Source: Dehalococcoidia bacterium (GTDB lineage Bacteria; Chloroflexota; Dehalococcoidia; DSTF01; JACRBR01). Taken from it: a DNA stretch of 64,000 bases. Below, piece by piece: positions 8,209 through 18,130 of the stretch (within the stretch, counting starts at the first letter, position 1; each line of letters opens with the position of its first letter). The DNA is taken from the NCBI GenBank assembly GCA_021462855.1, contig JAJTXQ010000067.1, positions 66,860-130,859 on the forward strand, in the 5' to 3' direction. Under the pieces are notes generated by a model. That model was given only the letters and a program-made list of their open reading frames with translations, did no database searches and was not told the origin of the DNA. The position numbers and the translations under genes were made by a program.

Positions 8209-9212
8209 GAGCTCTTCACCTCAGCCTTCTTCGGTTTCAACGATGCGGACTTGCGGACGATGTTTCGGACGCGGTCCATGCCCTTCATCTTGTGTGAGCC
8301 GGGCATCCCCGGCGGGATCACCTGGTTGAACGGCATCTTCCCGGCGAGCGCCAACCGGATCGCGCCGGGCATCTCCTTGGTGATGCGCCCGATGTTGAAC
8401 AGGCCGACGGAGCCGGGGACCATCCAGACCTCGTTGAGGCGGCCGCCGTCGGTGATGGACTTGGTGAAGATGTTGGTATGCCGGGCGCCGGCGTTGTTGG
8501 TGATGCCTTGCTCGATCGCCATCTCGCGCAGCTGCAGGATGCGGTTCATCGGCGCGACGCCCTTGGGACACACTTCGACGCACATGTTGCAGCGCGTGCA
8601 ATCCCAGATGCCGCTGTACTCGCTGTACTTGACGAGGCGGTCATGTTCCTTTCCGTCGCGCGGGTCGGCGGCGACGCGGTAAGCCTTCGCGAGCGCGGCC
8701 GGTGCGATGAAGTTCTTGTCGACCTCGAGCACGGTGCAATCGCTGACGCATGCGCCGCACATGATGCAGTTCATCGTGTGCGTCAGGTCGAGCATCGCCT
8801 CGTTCGTCACGCGGTACTCCTCGTTCGCCGGCGGAGCCTGCGCGGGCTGCAGGTACGGGTCGACCTGGCGCATCTTCGACCAGAACGACTCCATGTCGGT
8901 GACGAGGTCCTTGATCACCGGCATGTTGCCCATCGGCTCGACGACCATCTCGTGGTCCTCGTCGCCGCCGGTGATGGCGATGACCTTCGCGCGGCAGGCG
9001 AGGCGCGCGCGGCCGTCGACGCGCATGGCGCAGGAACCGCAAATCGCGCTGCGGCATGAGCAGCGCAGGCCGAGCGTGCCGTCCTCGTACTCGCGGACGT
9101 GGATCAGCGCGTCGAGCAGCGTCACGCTCTGTTCGGCCTCGAACTCGTAGCTGCTGTAGCGCGGCTCGTTCGACCCGGGGTCGGTGCGCTTGACCTTGAG
9201 TCTGACCTTCAT
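8205..9212 (-). CDS. sdhB: Succinate dehydrogenase/fumarate reductase iron-sulfur subunit
   Basis: The 335-residue protein has an N-terminal plant-type [2Fe-2S] domain (RCSCRSAICGSC, with the fourth Cys in RLAC) and two C-terminal clusters, CIMCGACVSDC and CTRCNMCVEVCP. The last motif has four cysteines, whereas classical SdhB has a three-iron site with one Cys replaced; four are typical of type-E enzymes. About 75 residues follow it, longer than usual SdhB. It carries electrons from SdhA FAD to SdhE. Start and stop abut sdhA (TAG-ATG) and overlap sdhE (ATGA), showing a tight operon. Confidence 0.95.
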   Translation of the reverse strand: MKVRLKVKRTDPGSNEPRYSSYEFEAEQSVTLLDALIHVREYEDGTLGLRCSCRSAICGSCAMRVDGRARLACRAKVIAITGGDEDHEMVVEPMGNMPVIKDLVTDMESFWSKMRQVDPYLQPAQAPPANEEYRVTNEAMLDLTHTMNCIMCGACVSDCTVLEVDKNFIAPAALAKAYRVAADPRDGKEHDRLVKYSEYSGIWDCTRCNMCVEVCPKGVAPMNRILQLREMAIEQGITNNAGARHTNIFTKSITDGGRLNEVWMVPGSVGLFNIGRITKEMPGAIRLALAGKMPFNQVIPPGMPGSHKMKGMDRVRNIVRKSASLKPKKAEVKSS

Positions 9213-10913
9213 CTAGTACTTCCTTTCCTGCGGCTGCCACTGCGTGATCGTGACGGGCAGGTAGCTCATCTTCTCGCTGCCGTCCGGCTGCTTGGTCAGG
9301 ACGATGTGCTTGAGCCAGTTCTCGTCATCGCGGTTCGGGTAGTCGAGCCGCGTGTGGGCGCCGCGCGATTCCTTCCGCTCGATCGCGCTCTTCGTGATCA
9401 TCTCGGCGCAGTCGAGCATGTAGCCGAGCTCGATGTGGAAGAGGATGTCAGTGTTGAACACCTTGCCCTTGTCCTCGACGCCGACCTTGTCGTAGCGCGC
9501 GCGGAGCTGCCTGAGGTTCTCGAGCTGAGCGTTGAGCTTATCGGGGTGCCGGAACATGCCGACGTTCGTGTTCATGCTCTCGCCCATGTCGCGCCGGATG
9601 CGGGCGATGCGGTCGCCGTTCATGCCGCGGTTGAGGACCCCCTGGATCATCGCACGGTCTCTCTCGACGACGCTCTCGGGGATGGGGCGGAACTTCTGGC
9701 CCTGGATCCACGGCACCGCGTGCTCGGCCGCGCGCCGTCCGAAGACGAGCGTATCGAGCAGCGAGTTCGCGCCGACGCGGTTTGCGCCGTGCACGCTGAC
9801 GCATGCCGCCTCGCCGGCGGAGTACAGGCCGGGCATCGGCGTCACGCCGTCGATGTCGGTCTTGACGCCGCCCATGATGTAGTGCACGCCGGGGCGGATC
9901 GGCAGCAGCTCCGTCGCGATGTCGATGTTGACGAGGTCGCGCGCGATCTCGTAGATCTCCTCGAGCCGCTCGCGGATCAGCTTTTCGCCGAGGTGGCGCA
10001 TGTCGAGGAACACGCAGTCGTCGACGCCGCGTCCCTCGTCGATCTCCATCTGCTCGGCGCGCGAGACGACATCGCGCGAGGCGAGCTCCATGAGGTTTGG
10101 CGCGTACTTCTCCATGAAGCGCTCGCCGTCCTTGTTGAGGAGGTACGCGCCCTCGCCCCGCGCGCCTTCGGTGATGAGCACGCCCGACCCCTTGAGCGTC
10201 GTCGGGTGGATCTGCACCATCTCCATGTCCATGATGGGCGCGCCGGCGCGGTAGGCGAGGCTGATGCCGTCGCCGGTGCAGATCAGCGCATTGGTCGACG
10301 GCTCGTACACGCGTCCGAGGCCGCCGGTGGCGATCACCGTCGCCTTCGCCGTGATCGCGTGCAACTCGCCTGTGCGGATGTTCATCGCCACGCAGCCGCG
10401 GCACTGGCCGTCATCGACGATCAGGCTGGTGACGAACCATTCCTCGTAGTTGCGCATGGCGTTGTGGATGGCCGGCTTCATCAGCTGCTCGTAGAGGACG
10501 TGCAGGATCGCCTGCCCGGTGATCGCGCCGACGAAGAACGTGCGCGCCTTCCCCATGCCGCCGAAACGGCGCACGGCCATGCGCCCATCCTCCTTGCGGC
10601 TGTAGACGACGCCCCAGTGCTCAGTCTGGAGCACCTCGCGCCCGCCTTCCTTGGCCAGGATCTCGATCGCATCCTGGTCGCCGAGATAGTCGGACGCTTT
10701 CGTCGTCTCGAACGCGTGCTCTTCCCACGGGCCGCCGTCCTCGCCGACGCCGGGGCCGTTGATGCCTCCCTGTGCGGCGTTTGAGTGCGACCGGACCGGG
10801 TGCACCTTCGAGATCATCGCGACATCGGCGCCCATCTCCTGCGCGGCGATGGCCGCCCGCATGCCGGCGAGACCCGCTCCGATCACCAGTACGTCGTGCT
10901 CGTAGACAGCCAT
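9213..10913 (-). CDS. sdhA: Succinate dehydrogenase/fumarate reductase flavoprotein subunit
   Basis: The 566-residue flavoprotein interconverts succinate and fumarate. The FAD fold starts at once (VLVIGAGLAGMRAAIAA). The histidine for covalent FAD lies in RSHSNAAQGGING, substrate-binding HPTTL and the RGEGAYL arginine loop follow, and HGANRVGANSLLD closes the FAD site. MAVYEHD was chosen as start with AAAGGTG upstream. There is no twin-arginine signal, unlike the periplasmic methylmenaquinol:fumarate reductases with a similar subunit set, so the complex faces the cytoplasm. It heads sdhA-sdhB-sdhE, and no sdhC/sdhD or sdhF is adjacent. Confidence 0.97.
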   Translation of the reverse strand: MAVYEHDVLVIGAGLAGMRAAIAAQEMGADVAMISKVHPVRSHSNAAQGGINGPGVGEDGGPWEEHAFETTKASDYLGDQDAIEILAKEGGREVLQTEHWGVVYSRKEDGRMAVRRFGGMGKARTFFVGAITGQAILHVLYEQLMKPAIHNAMRNYEEWFVTSLIVDDGQCRGCVAMNIRTGELHAITAKATVIATGGLGRVYEPSTNALICTGDGISLAYRAGAPIMDMEMVQIHPTTLKGSGVLITEGARGEGAYLLNKDGERFMEKYAPNLMELASRDVVSRAEQMEIDEGRGVDDCVFLDMRHLGEKLIRERLEEIYEIARDLVNIDIATELLPIRPGVHYIMGGVKTDIDGVTPMPGLYSAGEAACVSVHGANRVGANSLLDTLVFGRRAAEHAVPWIQGQKFRPIPESVVERDRAMIQGVLNRGMNGDRIARIRRDMGESMNTNVGMFRHPDKLNAQLENLRQLRARYDKVGVEDKGKVFNTDILFHIELGYMLDCAEMITKSAIERKESRGAHTRLDYPNRDDENWLKHIVLTKQPDGSEKMSYLPVTITQWQPQERKY

Positions 10914-11218
10914 GGCGTCTACACCTTTCTCGTTGCGTGCCGCGATACGCCGCGGCGGCGTGCCTGTGCGATGGGGCCTGGAACGTGGGACGTGCGCTGG
11001 TGCGGGGAGAACTGCGACGAGCGGCGGGCCGTTGCAGCTCCGCCGGCAGTCGTCGTGGCGCGCGTTGAACGTGTCATCCTTCTCCCACGCGGCCCTTTCA
11101 GCGTATTCCGTTGCCCGGTGGCGGACAAGCGACGGCACGCGATCGGTCGCTCGGAGTCAGGGCCTGCGGTACGATACCGCCGCCGATCGCGACGCTCAAT
11201 AGCCCTGGAGTGAAGCCC
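10914..11218. other. Divergent intergenic region between sdhA and the LLM oxidoreductase
   Basis: These 305 bases hold no convincing gene on either strand. A TACGAT -10-like box inside a palindrome lies toward the rightward gene, and an AAAGGTG ribosome site precedes sdhA. No known riboswitch signature is seen. Confidence 0.5.
11166..11180. promoter_or_regulatory. Palindromic candidate operator overlapping a -10 box
   Basis: GCGGTACGATACCGC is a perfect six-base inverted repeat with a three-base centre, and its middle contains TACGAT, a plausible -10 for the LLM oxidoreductase gene 39 nt downstream. A repressor bound here would block that promoter. No cognate regulator is identified. Confidence 0.35.
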
Positions 11219-12127
11219 ATGCGCATCGGACTGCAGGTCCCGTCTTTCACGTGGGGCGGCGGCCCAGCGTCGCTCGGCGCGACGCTGGCCGATATCGCGA
11301 CGCGCGCTGAGTCGCACGGCTTTGACTCGCTCTGGGTGATGGACCACTTCTTCCAGATCCCGGGCGTCGGCCCCGCTGAAGCGGACATGCTCGAGGGTTA
11401 CACGGCGCTCGCGTTCGCCGCCGGCCACACCTCCCGCATCCGTCTCGGGACGATGGTCACGGGCGTGACCTACCGCCACCCGGGAGTCCTGGTGAAGACG
11501 GCGACGACGCTCGACGTGCTGTCGGGCGGGCGGGCGTACTTCGGCATCGGCGCGGCGTGGTTCGACCGCGAACACGCCGGGCTCGGCGTGCCGTTTCCGC
11601 CGCTGAAAGAGCGCTTCGAGCGGCTGGAGGAGACGCTGCGCATCGCGAGACAGATGTGGAGCGACGACGACGGCCCGTTTGAGGGGTCGCACTACCGCCT
11701 CGCCGAGGCGCTGTGCGTGCCGCAGCCGGCGTCACGGCCACGTCCGCCGATCCTCATCGGCGGGCGCGGGGAGAAGAAGACGCTGCGCCTCGTCGCGAAG
11801 TACGCAGACGCAAGCAATATCGGCGTGCCGCTCAACGACGAGGGCGGGGACATCCTGCGGCAGAAGTACGCCGTACTGCGCGAGCACTGCGAGCGCGAGA
11901 ATCGCGACTACTCCGAGATCGAGAAGACGGCGCTGGTCACGCTGTGGCTCGCGCGCGAGCCGCAGAGCAGGGGCGCGTGGCTCGTGCCCGGCCAGGCCGT
12001 CGAGTTCCTCGCCAAGTTCCGCGCTGCCGGCGTCGACCACGTGATCATGAACATGGCGCAGGTCGAGCGGCCGGAGACGCTCGCGCTGGTCGCCGAGACG
12101 GTACTCCCGGCGACCGCGCGGATGTGA
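11219..12127 (+). CDS. LLM-class (luciferase-like) flavin/F420-dependent oxidoreductase
   Basis: The 302-residue TIM-barrel protein begins MRIGLQVPSFTWGG and shows LLM-family marks: SLWVMDHFFQIP, RIRLGTMVTGVTYRHP, and GRAYFGIGAAWFDREHAGLG followed by FPPLKERFERLEETL. The PFPPLKERFERLEE pattern is common in F420-dependent members of Actinobacteria and Chloroflexota, so reduced F420 is the likelier cofactor than FMNH2, although this is inference. The substrate is unknown. GGAGTG precedes the ATG; an upstream in-frame ATG at 11111 would add an unlikely basic leader. It is divergent from sdhA. Confidence 0.85.
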   Translation: MRIGLQVPSFTWGGGPASLGATLADIATRAESHGFDSLWVMDHFFQIPGVGPAEADMLEGYTALAFAAGHTSRIRLGTMVTGVTYRHPGVLVKTATTLDVLSGGRAYFGIGAAWFDREHAGLGVPFPPLKERFERLEETLRIARQMWSDDDGPFEGSHYRLAEALCVPQPASRPRPPILIGGRGEKKTLRLVAKYADASNIGVPLNDEGGDILRQKYAVLREHCERENRDYSEIEKTALVTLWLAREPQSRGAWLVPGQAVEFLAKFRAAGVDHVIMNMAQVERPETLALVAETVLPATARM

Positions 12128-12182
12128 TGGCAGCCTAACCACACCGCTAATTCGCACAAAAGCATCGATCTCGCGGCTATCG

Positions 12183-13055
12183 GTGCGCGCACCGCACGCC
12201 GAACATCTACGCGTGAAGCGCGCGATATTTCTCGGCGTGGTCGCCGGGTCGCTGGTCGGGTCGTACACGGTGTTGATATTCGGGTTCGCTTCGGACCTGG
12301 CGATCGGCCCTGTGACCAACGCGGCCGTGGCGTTTACGGGGCTGAGCGCCGGGCTCGCGCTCGCCGCGTACGTGACGTGGGAGACACGCAATGCGCACCA
12401 GGCGCGGGACCTGACCGAATCGCTGAATGCCCAGTTGGTACGCAAAGAGATCGAGATCGGGCGGCTGGCGACCGTCGACGAACTGACGGGGTTGTACACG
12501 CGCCGTGAGTTCGAGGAGGTGGTGCGTCTCGAGATCGCGCGTGCGCGGCGGCATCACCGGCCCCTCGCACTCCTGCTGATCGAGGTGGACGATATCGCCG
12601 AGCTGGGTGAGCACGTCGGCAGCCTGAGCAAGGGCTACCTGCTGTCCGAGATCAGCGCCGTGCTGAAGCGCCTGCTCCGGGCGAACGACAGCGGCGCGCG
12701 CTACACGAACGACTCGCTGGCGATGCTGCTGCCGGAAACGGGCGGCGACCAGGCGGCGCTCGTGGCGGAGAAGGTCTCGAGCGCCATCGCAGGGCACCAG
12801 TTCCTCGGGCACGTCCAGCAGGATGCGATGCGGGTCACCGTATCGCAGGGCGCCGCCGTGCTCGACCGGACGATGGACGGGCCGCCGGACCTCATGAAGT
12901 GCGCCGAGAACGCGCTCTGCGAGGCGCGAGCGCGCGGCTTCCAGCAGGTGTTCGTGCACGAGGCGGAACTCGCAGATGACGTCGCGGGACCGTCGCCGAT
13001 CCGCCCGCCGGACGACGACGAGCCCAACCCCTACATCGACCTGCTGGCGTCGTAG
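12183..13055 (+). CDS. Membrane GGDEF-domain protein, catalytically degenerate with intact I-site
   Basis: The 290-residue protein has two membrane helices (about residues 13-35 and 43-63), a short coiled linker, then a GGDEF domain starting DELTGLYTRREFEE. The active-site pentapeptide reads TNDSL instead of GGDEF, so diguanylate cyclase activity is not expected. The allosteric RxxD sits exactly five residues before it (RAND), so the domain may bind c-di-GMP as a receptor. The C-terminal 30 residues are acidic and Pro-rich. Start is uncertain: GTG 12183 and GTG 12213 both lack a clear ribosome site. Confidence 0.8.
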   Translation: MRAPHAEHLRVKRAIFLGVVAGSLVGSYTVLIFGFASDLAIGPVTNAAVAFTGLSAGLALAAYVTWETRNAHQARDLTESLNAQLVRKEIEIGRLATVDELTGLYTRREFEEVVRLEIARARRHHRPLALLLIEVDDIAELGEHVGSLSKGYLLSEISAVLKRLLRANDSGARYTNDSLAMLLPETGGDQAALVAEKVSSAIAGHQFLGHVQQDAMRVTVSQGAAVLDRTMDGPPDLMKCAENALCEARARGFQQVFVHEAELADDVAGPSPIRPPDDDEPNPYIDLLAS

Positions 13056-14741
<1,686 letters not shown>

Positions 14742-14826
14742 GCCGTCACCTCGCCCCCGGTCGATGGCTGATCGTAGCGCAGCGGGGCCGCGCCCGCATC
14801 ACCGGGCGGCCAGCGTCAAGCGCCCG

Positions 14827-15567
14827 TCACGAGGCGGCCTGCGCCACGACCTGCACCTGCAGTGTCACGTCATCCTCGACCGAGACGATGCCGGCGATGT
14901 TCGGCGCCGTGATGCCGAAGTCGGCGTACAGGAAGTTGACCGTCGCCAGGCCGGTAATGACGTTGCCCTCGCGCCGTGCCTTCAGGTCCCACGTCACTTC
15001 CTTCTGCACGCCGTGGATGTCCAGCGTGCCGGTGAGCGTCAACGCCTGCTCCACGCCCTCGGCGGCGCCGGGGTCGTAGCCTTCGACGCCGGTCGCGGTG
15101 AACGTGGCCGTGGGGAAGCGCGATGTCTCGAGCGCGTCCTGCACGCGGTTGTCGCGCAGCTCCTCGTCGCTCTTCAGCGTGCGAAGGTCGACGGTGAACG
15201 TGGCCGGGTTATCGGGGTCGAATCCGTCCTCGGTGACGACGAACTCGCCGCTGATGTCCGTCGTGGCGCCCTTCGCGGTCGACGGCAGCGGCAGGCGCGC
15301 CAGCTGTTCGTCGGCGAAGTACGCGGCTTCCGAGCGCTCGGGGATGATCACGAAGCGCGTCGCGCCTCCGGGGAGCGCGGGCGCGGTCGCCGTGCCGGCG
15401 GCGGGTGTCGATGCAGGCGGCGTGCGCAGGTCGGTCGGGATCTCCGGCGCGTTTGAGGCAAGCTCAGCGTCGTTGCGGACGAAGAAGTACCACGCCGACC
15501 CGCCGGCAACGGCGACGACGACGACGAGTACCGCGAGTGCGATGATGATGCGTAGCGGGTTTGTCAT
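14827..15567 (-). CDS. Membrane-anchored YceI-family lipocalin-like protein
   Basis: The 246-residue product has one N-terminal membrane anchor (residues 5-29), a Pro/Ala/Thr linker of about 30 residues, then a YceI domain. Recognisable parts are TRFVIIPERSEAAYFADE, ISGEFVVTEDGF, SRFPTATFTATGVEG and LDIHGVQKEVTWDL. YceI proteins form elongated beta-barrels that bind polyisoprenoid or other amphiphilic chains outside the cytoplasm. AGGAAAGGA precedes the ATG. It lies downstream of the MaoC gene with a 69-nt gap and may be co-transcribed. Confidence 0.88.
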   Translation of the reverse strand: MTNPLRIIIALAVLVVVVAVAGGSAWYFFVRNDAELASNAPEIPTDLRTPPASTPAAGTATAPALPGGATRFVIIPERSEAAYFADEQLARLPLPSTAKGATTDISGEFVVTEDGFDPDNPATFTVDLRTLKSDEELRDNRVQDALETSRFPTATFTATGVEGYDPGAAEGVEQALTLTGTLDIHGVQKEVTWDLKARREGNVITGLATVNFLYADFGITAPNIAGIVSVEDDVTLQVQVVAQAAS

Positions 15568-15636
15568 GGCGTGTCCTTTCCTGTGGCGGCGCGCTCACGC
15601 CGCGTGTATGCGGTGGAATCGGGCCCGGTCGTGCGT

Positions 15637-16056
15637 TTATGCCGGCGCGAGTGGATCGATGAGCACGCTCGCTTCGCCGGAGATGACGGTCGCGCCGTCC
15701 TGGTTCGTGCAGTCGGTCTTGAGCGTCAGGATGCGCTTCTCCGCGTCGACGGCCGTCACCTCGGCGGTCGCCGTGATCGTATCGCCGATGCCGACGGGCA
15801 GGCGAAACCGCAGTTGCTGCGACAGGTAGACCACGACCGCATCGGGCGCGAGCCGGGTGCCGAGCGCGGTGGAGATGAAGCCGGCGGACAGCATGCCGTG
15901 CGCGATGCGGCGCTTGAAGCGCGTGCGCTCGCCGAAGGTCGCGTCGAGGTGCAGCGGCTGGTCGTCGCCGCTGACCTTCGCGAAGGCAATGACGTCGTCT
16001 TCCATGACGGTCCGCGTGTAGGTGACCTTGTGTCCAACAGGCGGCAGGTCGGCCAT
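15637..16056 (-). CDS. MaoC-family (R)-specific enoyl-CoA hydratase/dehydratase
   Basis: The 139-residue hot-dog-fold protein carries the hydratase-2 motif: D-D-Q-P-L-H-L-D, F-K-R-R-I-A-H-G-M-L-S-A-G-F, with catalytic Asp and His both present. It is the usual length for single-domain MaoC enzymes that hydrate trans-2-enoyl-CoA to (R)-3-hydroxyacyl-CoA. AAGGAG precedes the ATG and a good promoter (TTGGAT, 17 nt, TACGAT) lies upstream. It is divergent from a TetR regulator, the natural candidate to control it. Confidence 0.88.
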   Translation of the reverse strand: MADLPPVGHKVTYTRTVMEDDVIAFAKVSGDDQPLHLDATFGERTRFKRRIAHGMLSAGFISTALGTRLAPDAVVVYLSQQLRFRLPVGIGDTITATAEVTAVDAEKRILTLKTDCTNQDGATVISGEASVLIDPLAPA

Positions 16057-16085
16057 CGGGCGCTCCTTCTCGTGCTCGCACGGTC

Positions 16086-16114
16086 ATCGTAAACGCGGCT
16101 CGGGATGCATCCAA
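16086..16114 (-). promoter_or_regulatory. Promoter of the MaoC gene
   Basis: On the minus strand, TTGGAT and TACGAT are separated by 17 bases, with the -10 about 30 nt upstream of the MaoC ATG. Confidence 0.6.
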
Positions 16115-16142
16115 TGACGAAACAGTTATGGCGATAGAGCGT

Positions 16143-16172
16143 TTGACAGCCTCTCGCGGGCTGCCATACCCT
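16143..16172 (+). promoter_or_regulatory. Promoter of the TetR gene
   Basis: TTGACA is followed after 18 bases by TACCCT. AGGAGG lies just after it, which argues for the TTG start at 16197 rather than the upstream ATG at 16128. Confidence 0.6.
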
Positions 16173-16196
16173 GCGGGCAGGAGGCGAGGTGAGCGC

Positions 16197-16856
16197 TTGA
16201 CTGCCGCACGCGAAAGCGTCCAGCCGAAGCCACGGGTCAAGAAGCTGAGGCACGGCCCCGTCACGCGCGAGCAGATCCTGGATTCGTCTCTGCGCTTGTT
16301 CTCCGAGAAGGGGTTCGCGCGGACGAGCGTCCGCGACATCGCCCAATCCGCCGGCATCACCGACGCGGCGATCTACTACCATTTCGCCTCCAAGCGCGAC
16401 CTGTTCGAGGCGCTCATCGAGGAGCGCGGCTTCGGCGCGGCCCTCGAGGGGCTGGAGCGCGCGGAGGTCACGCTCGGGCCGCAGGAGGCGATCGGTAACA
16501 TCGCCATCAGCGCGCTGGCGTTTATCTATGTTAACCGCGACCTGATGAAGGTGCTGATGGTCGAGGCGATGGCGGGCGACGCCGTCGCGACCGAGGAGTA
16601 CCTCACGCTCGTAGAACGCTGGAAGCGGGCCGAAGCGCGCATCCTGCGGCACTTCGACGCCCGCGGCCAGCTGTGCACGAGAGACATCGATGAACTCGCC
16701 TCGCAGCTCGTGGTGACGGTGATCGGCGCGTTCGCCGACTGGCTGATGTCCCCGGCCAAGCCGGCGGATGGCGCGGACATGCCGGCCGAGCTCCGGCGGC
16801 ATGTCGAAGCTGCGATGGAGCACATCGTCCTGGGGGTGACCACGCCGGCACGATGA
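16197..16856 (+). CDS. TetR/AcrR-family transcriptional regulator
   Basis: The 219-residue protein has the TetR DNA-binding domain: REQILDSSLRLFSEKGF, TSVRDIAQSAGITDAAIYYHF and KRDLFEALIEER. A divergent all-helical ligand domain follows. A TTG start is proposed because a TTGACA-18-TACCCT promoter and AGGAGG lie between it and the upstream ATG at 16128; the longer form would place the promoter inside the coding region. It is divergent from the MaoC hydratase, so an acyl-CoA-type effector is plausible but unproven. Its stop overlaps the next start (ATGA). Confidence 0.88.
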   Translation: MTAARESVQPKPRVKKLRHGPVTREQILDSSLRLFSEKGFARTSVRDIAQSAGITDAAIYYHFASKRDLFEALIEERGFGAALEGLERAEVTLGPQEAIGNIAISALAFIYVNRDLMKVLMVEAMAGDAVATEEYLTLVERWKRAEARILRHFDARGQLCTRDIDELASQLVVTVIGAFADWLMSPAKPADGADMPAELRRHVEAAMEHIVLGVTTPAR

Positions 16857-17767
16857 ACGCGAGACCGCTCGAAGCAAGGACGCCTCCTCCCACCAGCGTC
16901 GAGGACGCGCGCTTTGCCCACGAGAGCGAGGAAGAATTCGCGCGCATCCTCGATTTCTACGGTGTCCGCTGGCAGTACGAGCCGCGGACGTTCCCGCTGC
17001 AGTACGCCGACGACGGGCGCATCGTCGAGGCCTTTTCCCCAGACTTCTATCTCCCCGACCTGGACCTCTACATCGAACTGACCACGCTCAAGCAGGGGCT
17101 CGTCACCGACAAGCACCGCAAGCTGCGCCGGCTGCAGGAGCTGTACCCCGGCGTGCATGTGAAGCTGCTCTACAAGCGTGACTACCTGAGCCTGCTTACC
17201 AAGTACGGCATCGGCGGGTTCGGCGAGGGCGACGGCGCCGACGTGCGTGAGATCCTTCACAGCGCGTCGGAGATCGAGCGTCGCGTCAACGACCTTGGGG
17301 CGCAGCTGACGCGTGACTACGCCGGCCGGGCGCCCCTCTTCGTCGGCGTGCTGAAGGGCGTGACGTGCTTCATGGCCGACCTGATGCGCCACACGTCGCT
17401 GCCGATCAGCATCGACTTCATGACGATCTCGTCGTACGAGGGCGACCGGAGCGGCGCCGTCCGCATCGTGCAGGACCTGGCGGAGGACATCCACGGCCGC
17501 GACGTGCTGCTGGTCGAGGACATCGTCGACACCGGCATGACGCTCGCCACGCTGCTGACCATGCTGCGTGCGCGCGAGCCCGCCACGCTCGCCGTCTGCG
17601 CGCTGCTCGACAAGCGCGTCCGCAGGCTGGTCGACGTGCCGCTGGGCTACGTCGGGTTCGAGATCCCGGACGAGTTCGTGGTTGGCTACGGGCTGGACTA
17701 CCGGCAGCGCTTCCGCAACCTGCCGTTCATCGCCACCCTCGCGCCGGAAGCGCTCCAGAAGAAGTAA
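16853..17767 (+). CDS. Hypoxanthine phosphoribosyltransferase fused to an N-terminal nuclease-like domain
   Basis: The 304-residue protein joins two parts. Residues about 130-300 form a type I phosphoribosyltransferase with PRPP loop LLVEDIVDTGMTLATLL, the ISIDFMTISSYEGD flexible loop and late VVGYGLDY, all typical of hypoxanthine/guanine salvage enzymes. Residues about 20-115 look like a PD-(D/E)XK fold: ESEEEFARILDFYGV, FSPDFYLPDLDLYIELTTLK, then a strand VHVKLLYKRDYL. The usual lysine of E-x-K is Thr (E-L-T), so catalysis is doubtful. Normal HPRTs are about 180 residues. It overlaps the TetR gene by four bases. Confidence 0.85.
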   Translation: MNARPLEARTPPPTSVEDARFAHESEEEFARILDFYGVRWQYEPRTFPLQYADDGRIVEAFSPDFYLPDLDLYIELTTLKQGLVTDKHRKLRRLQELYPGVHVKLLYKRDYLSLLTKYGIGGFGEGDGADVREILHSASEIERRVNDLGAQLTRDYAGRAPLFVGVLKGVTCFMADLMRHTSLPISIDFMTISSYEGDRSGAVRIVQDLAEDIHGRDVLLVEDIVDTGMTLATLLTMLRAREPATLAVCALLDKRVRRLVDVPLGYVGFEIPDEFVVGYGLDYRQRFRNLPFIATLAPEALQKK

Positions 17768-17791
17768 ACTTCCGGCGAAGGAGCCGCACCG

Positions 17792-18130
17792 ATGCCCCAG
17801 GACCGTGAGAGCGATGCCCCGCGCGCCCGCGCACGCCCCCGTCTGCCGCGCGTCAGCGACATCTTCGACATCACCGAGGAGATGATCGCCTTCGCCGATA
17901 AGTACCAACAGGCTTGGGAAAATGAGGCCAAAGCGACGTTGGCCCTGGGAGAGTTCCTGAACTACCGTTCTGCATCAATGAAGATGCAGGTCGACCTGAT
18001 GCGCATGGGCAACGACACGTTCCGCCGCTACGTCCAGTGGTCCGAGGCGCTGTTCGGCGTCCGCCCGGAGACGTTCATGCGCGGGTTTCTCGACCAGATG
18101 GACGTCTTCCGGCCGAGGGAGAAGCCATGA
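17792..18130 (+). CDS. Small alpha-helical protein of unknown function
   Basis: The 112-residue product has a basic, disordered N-terminus and then an amphipathic helical region (DITEEMIAFADKYQQAWENE, then FLNYRSASMKMQVDLMRM). No membrane segment or known motif is seen; its pattern is loosely like phasin or PhaE-type helices, which is only a resemblance. It lies 24 nt after the HPRT fusion, and its stop overlaps the hemolysin III start (ATGA), so the three are probably one operon. Confidence 0.65.
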   Translation: MPQDRESDAPRARARPRLPRVSDIFDITEEMIAFADKYQQAWENEAKATLALGEFLNYRSASMKMQVDLMRMGNDTFRRYVQWSEALFGVRPETFMRGFLDQMDVFRPREKP

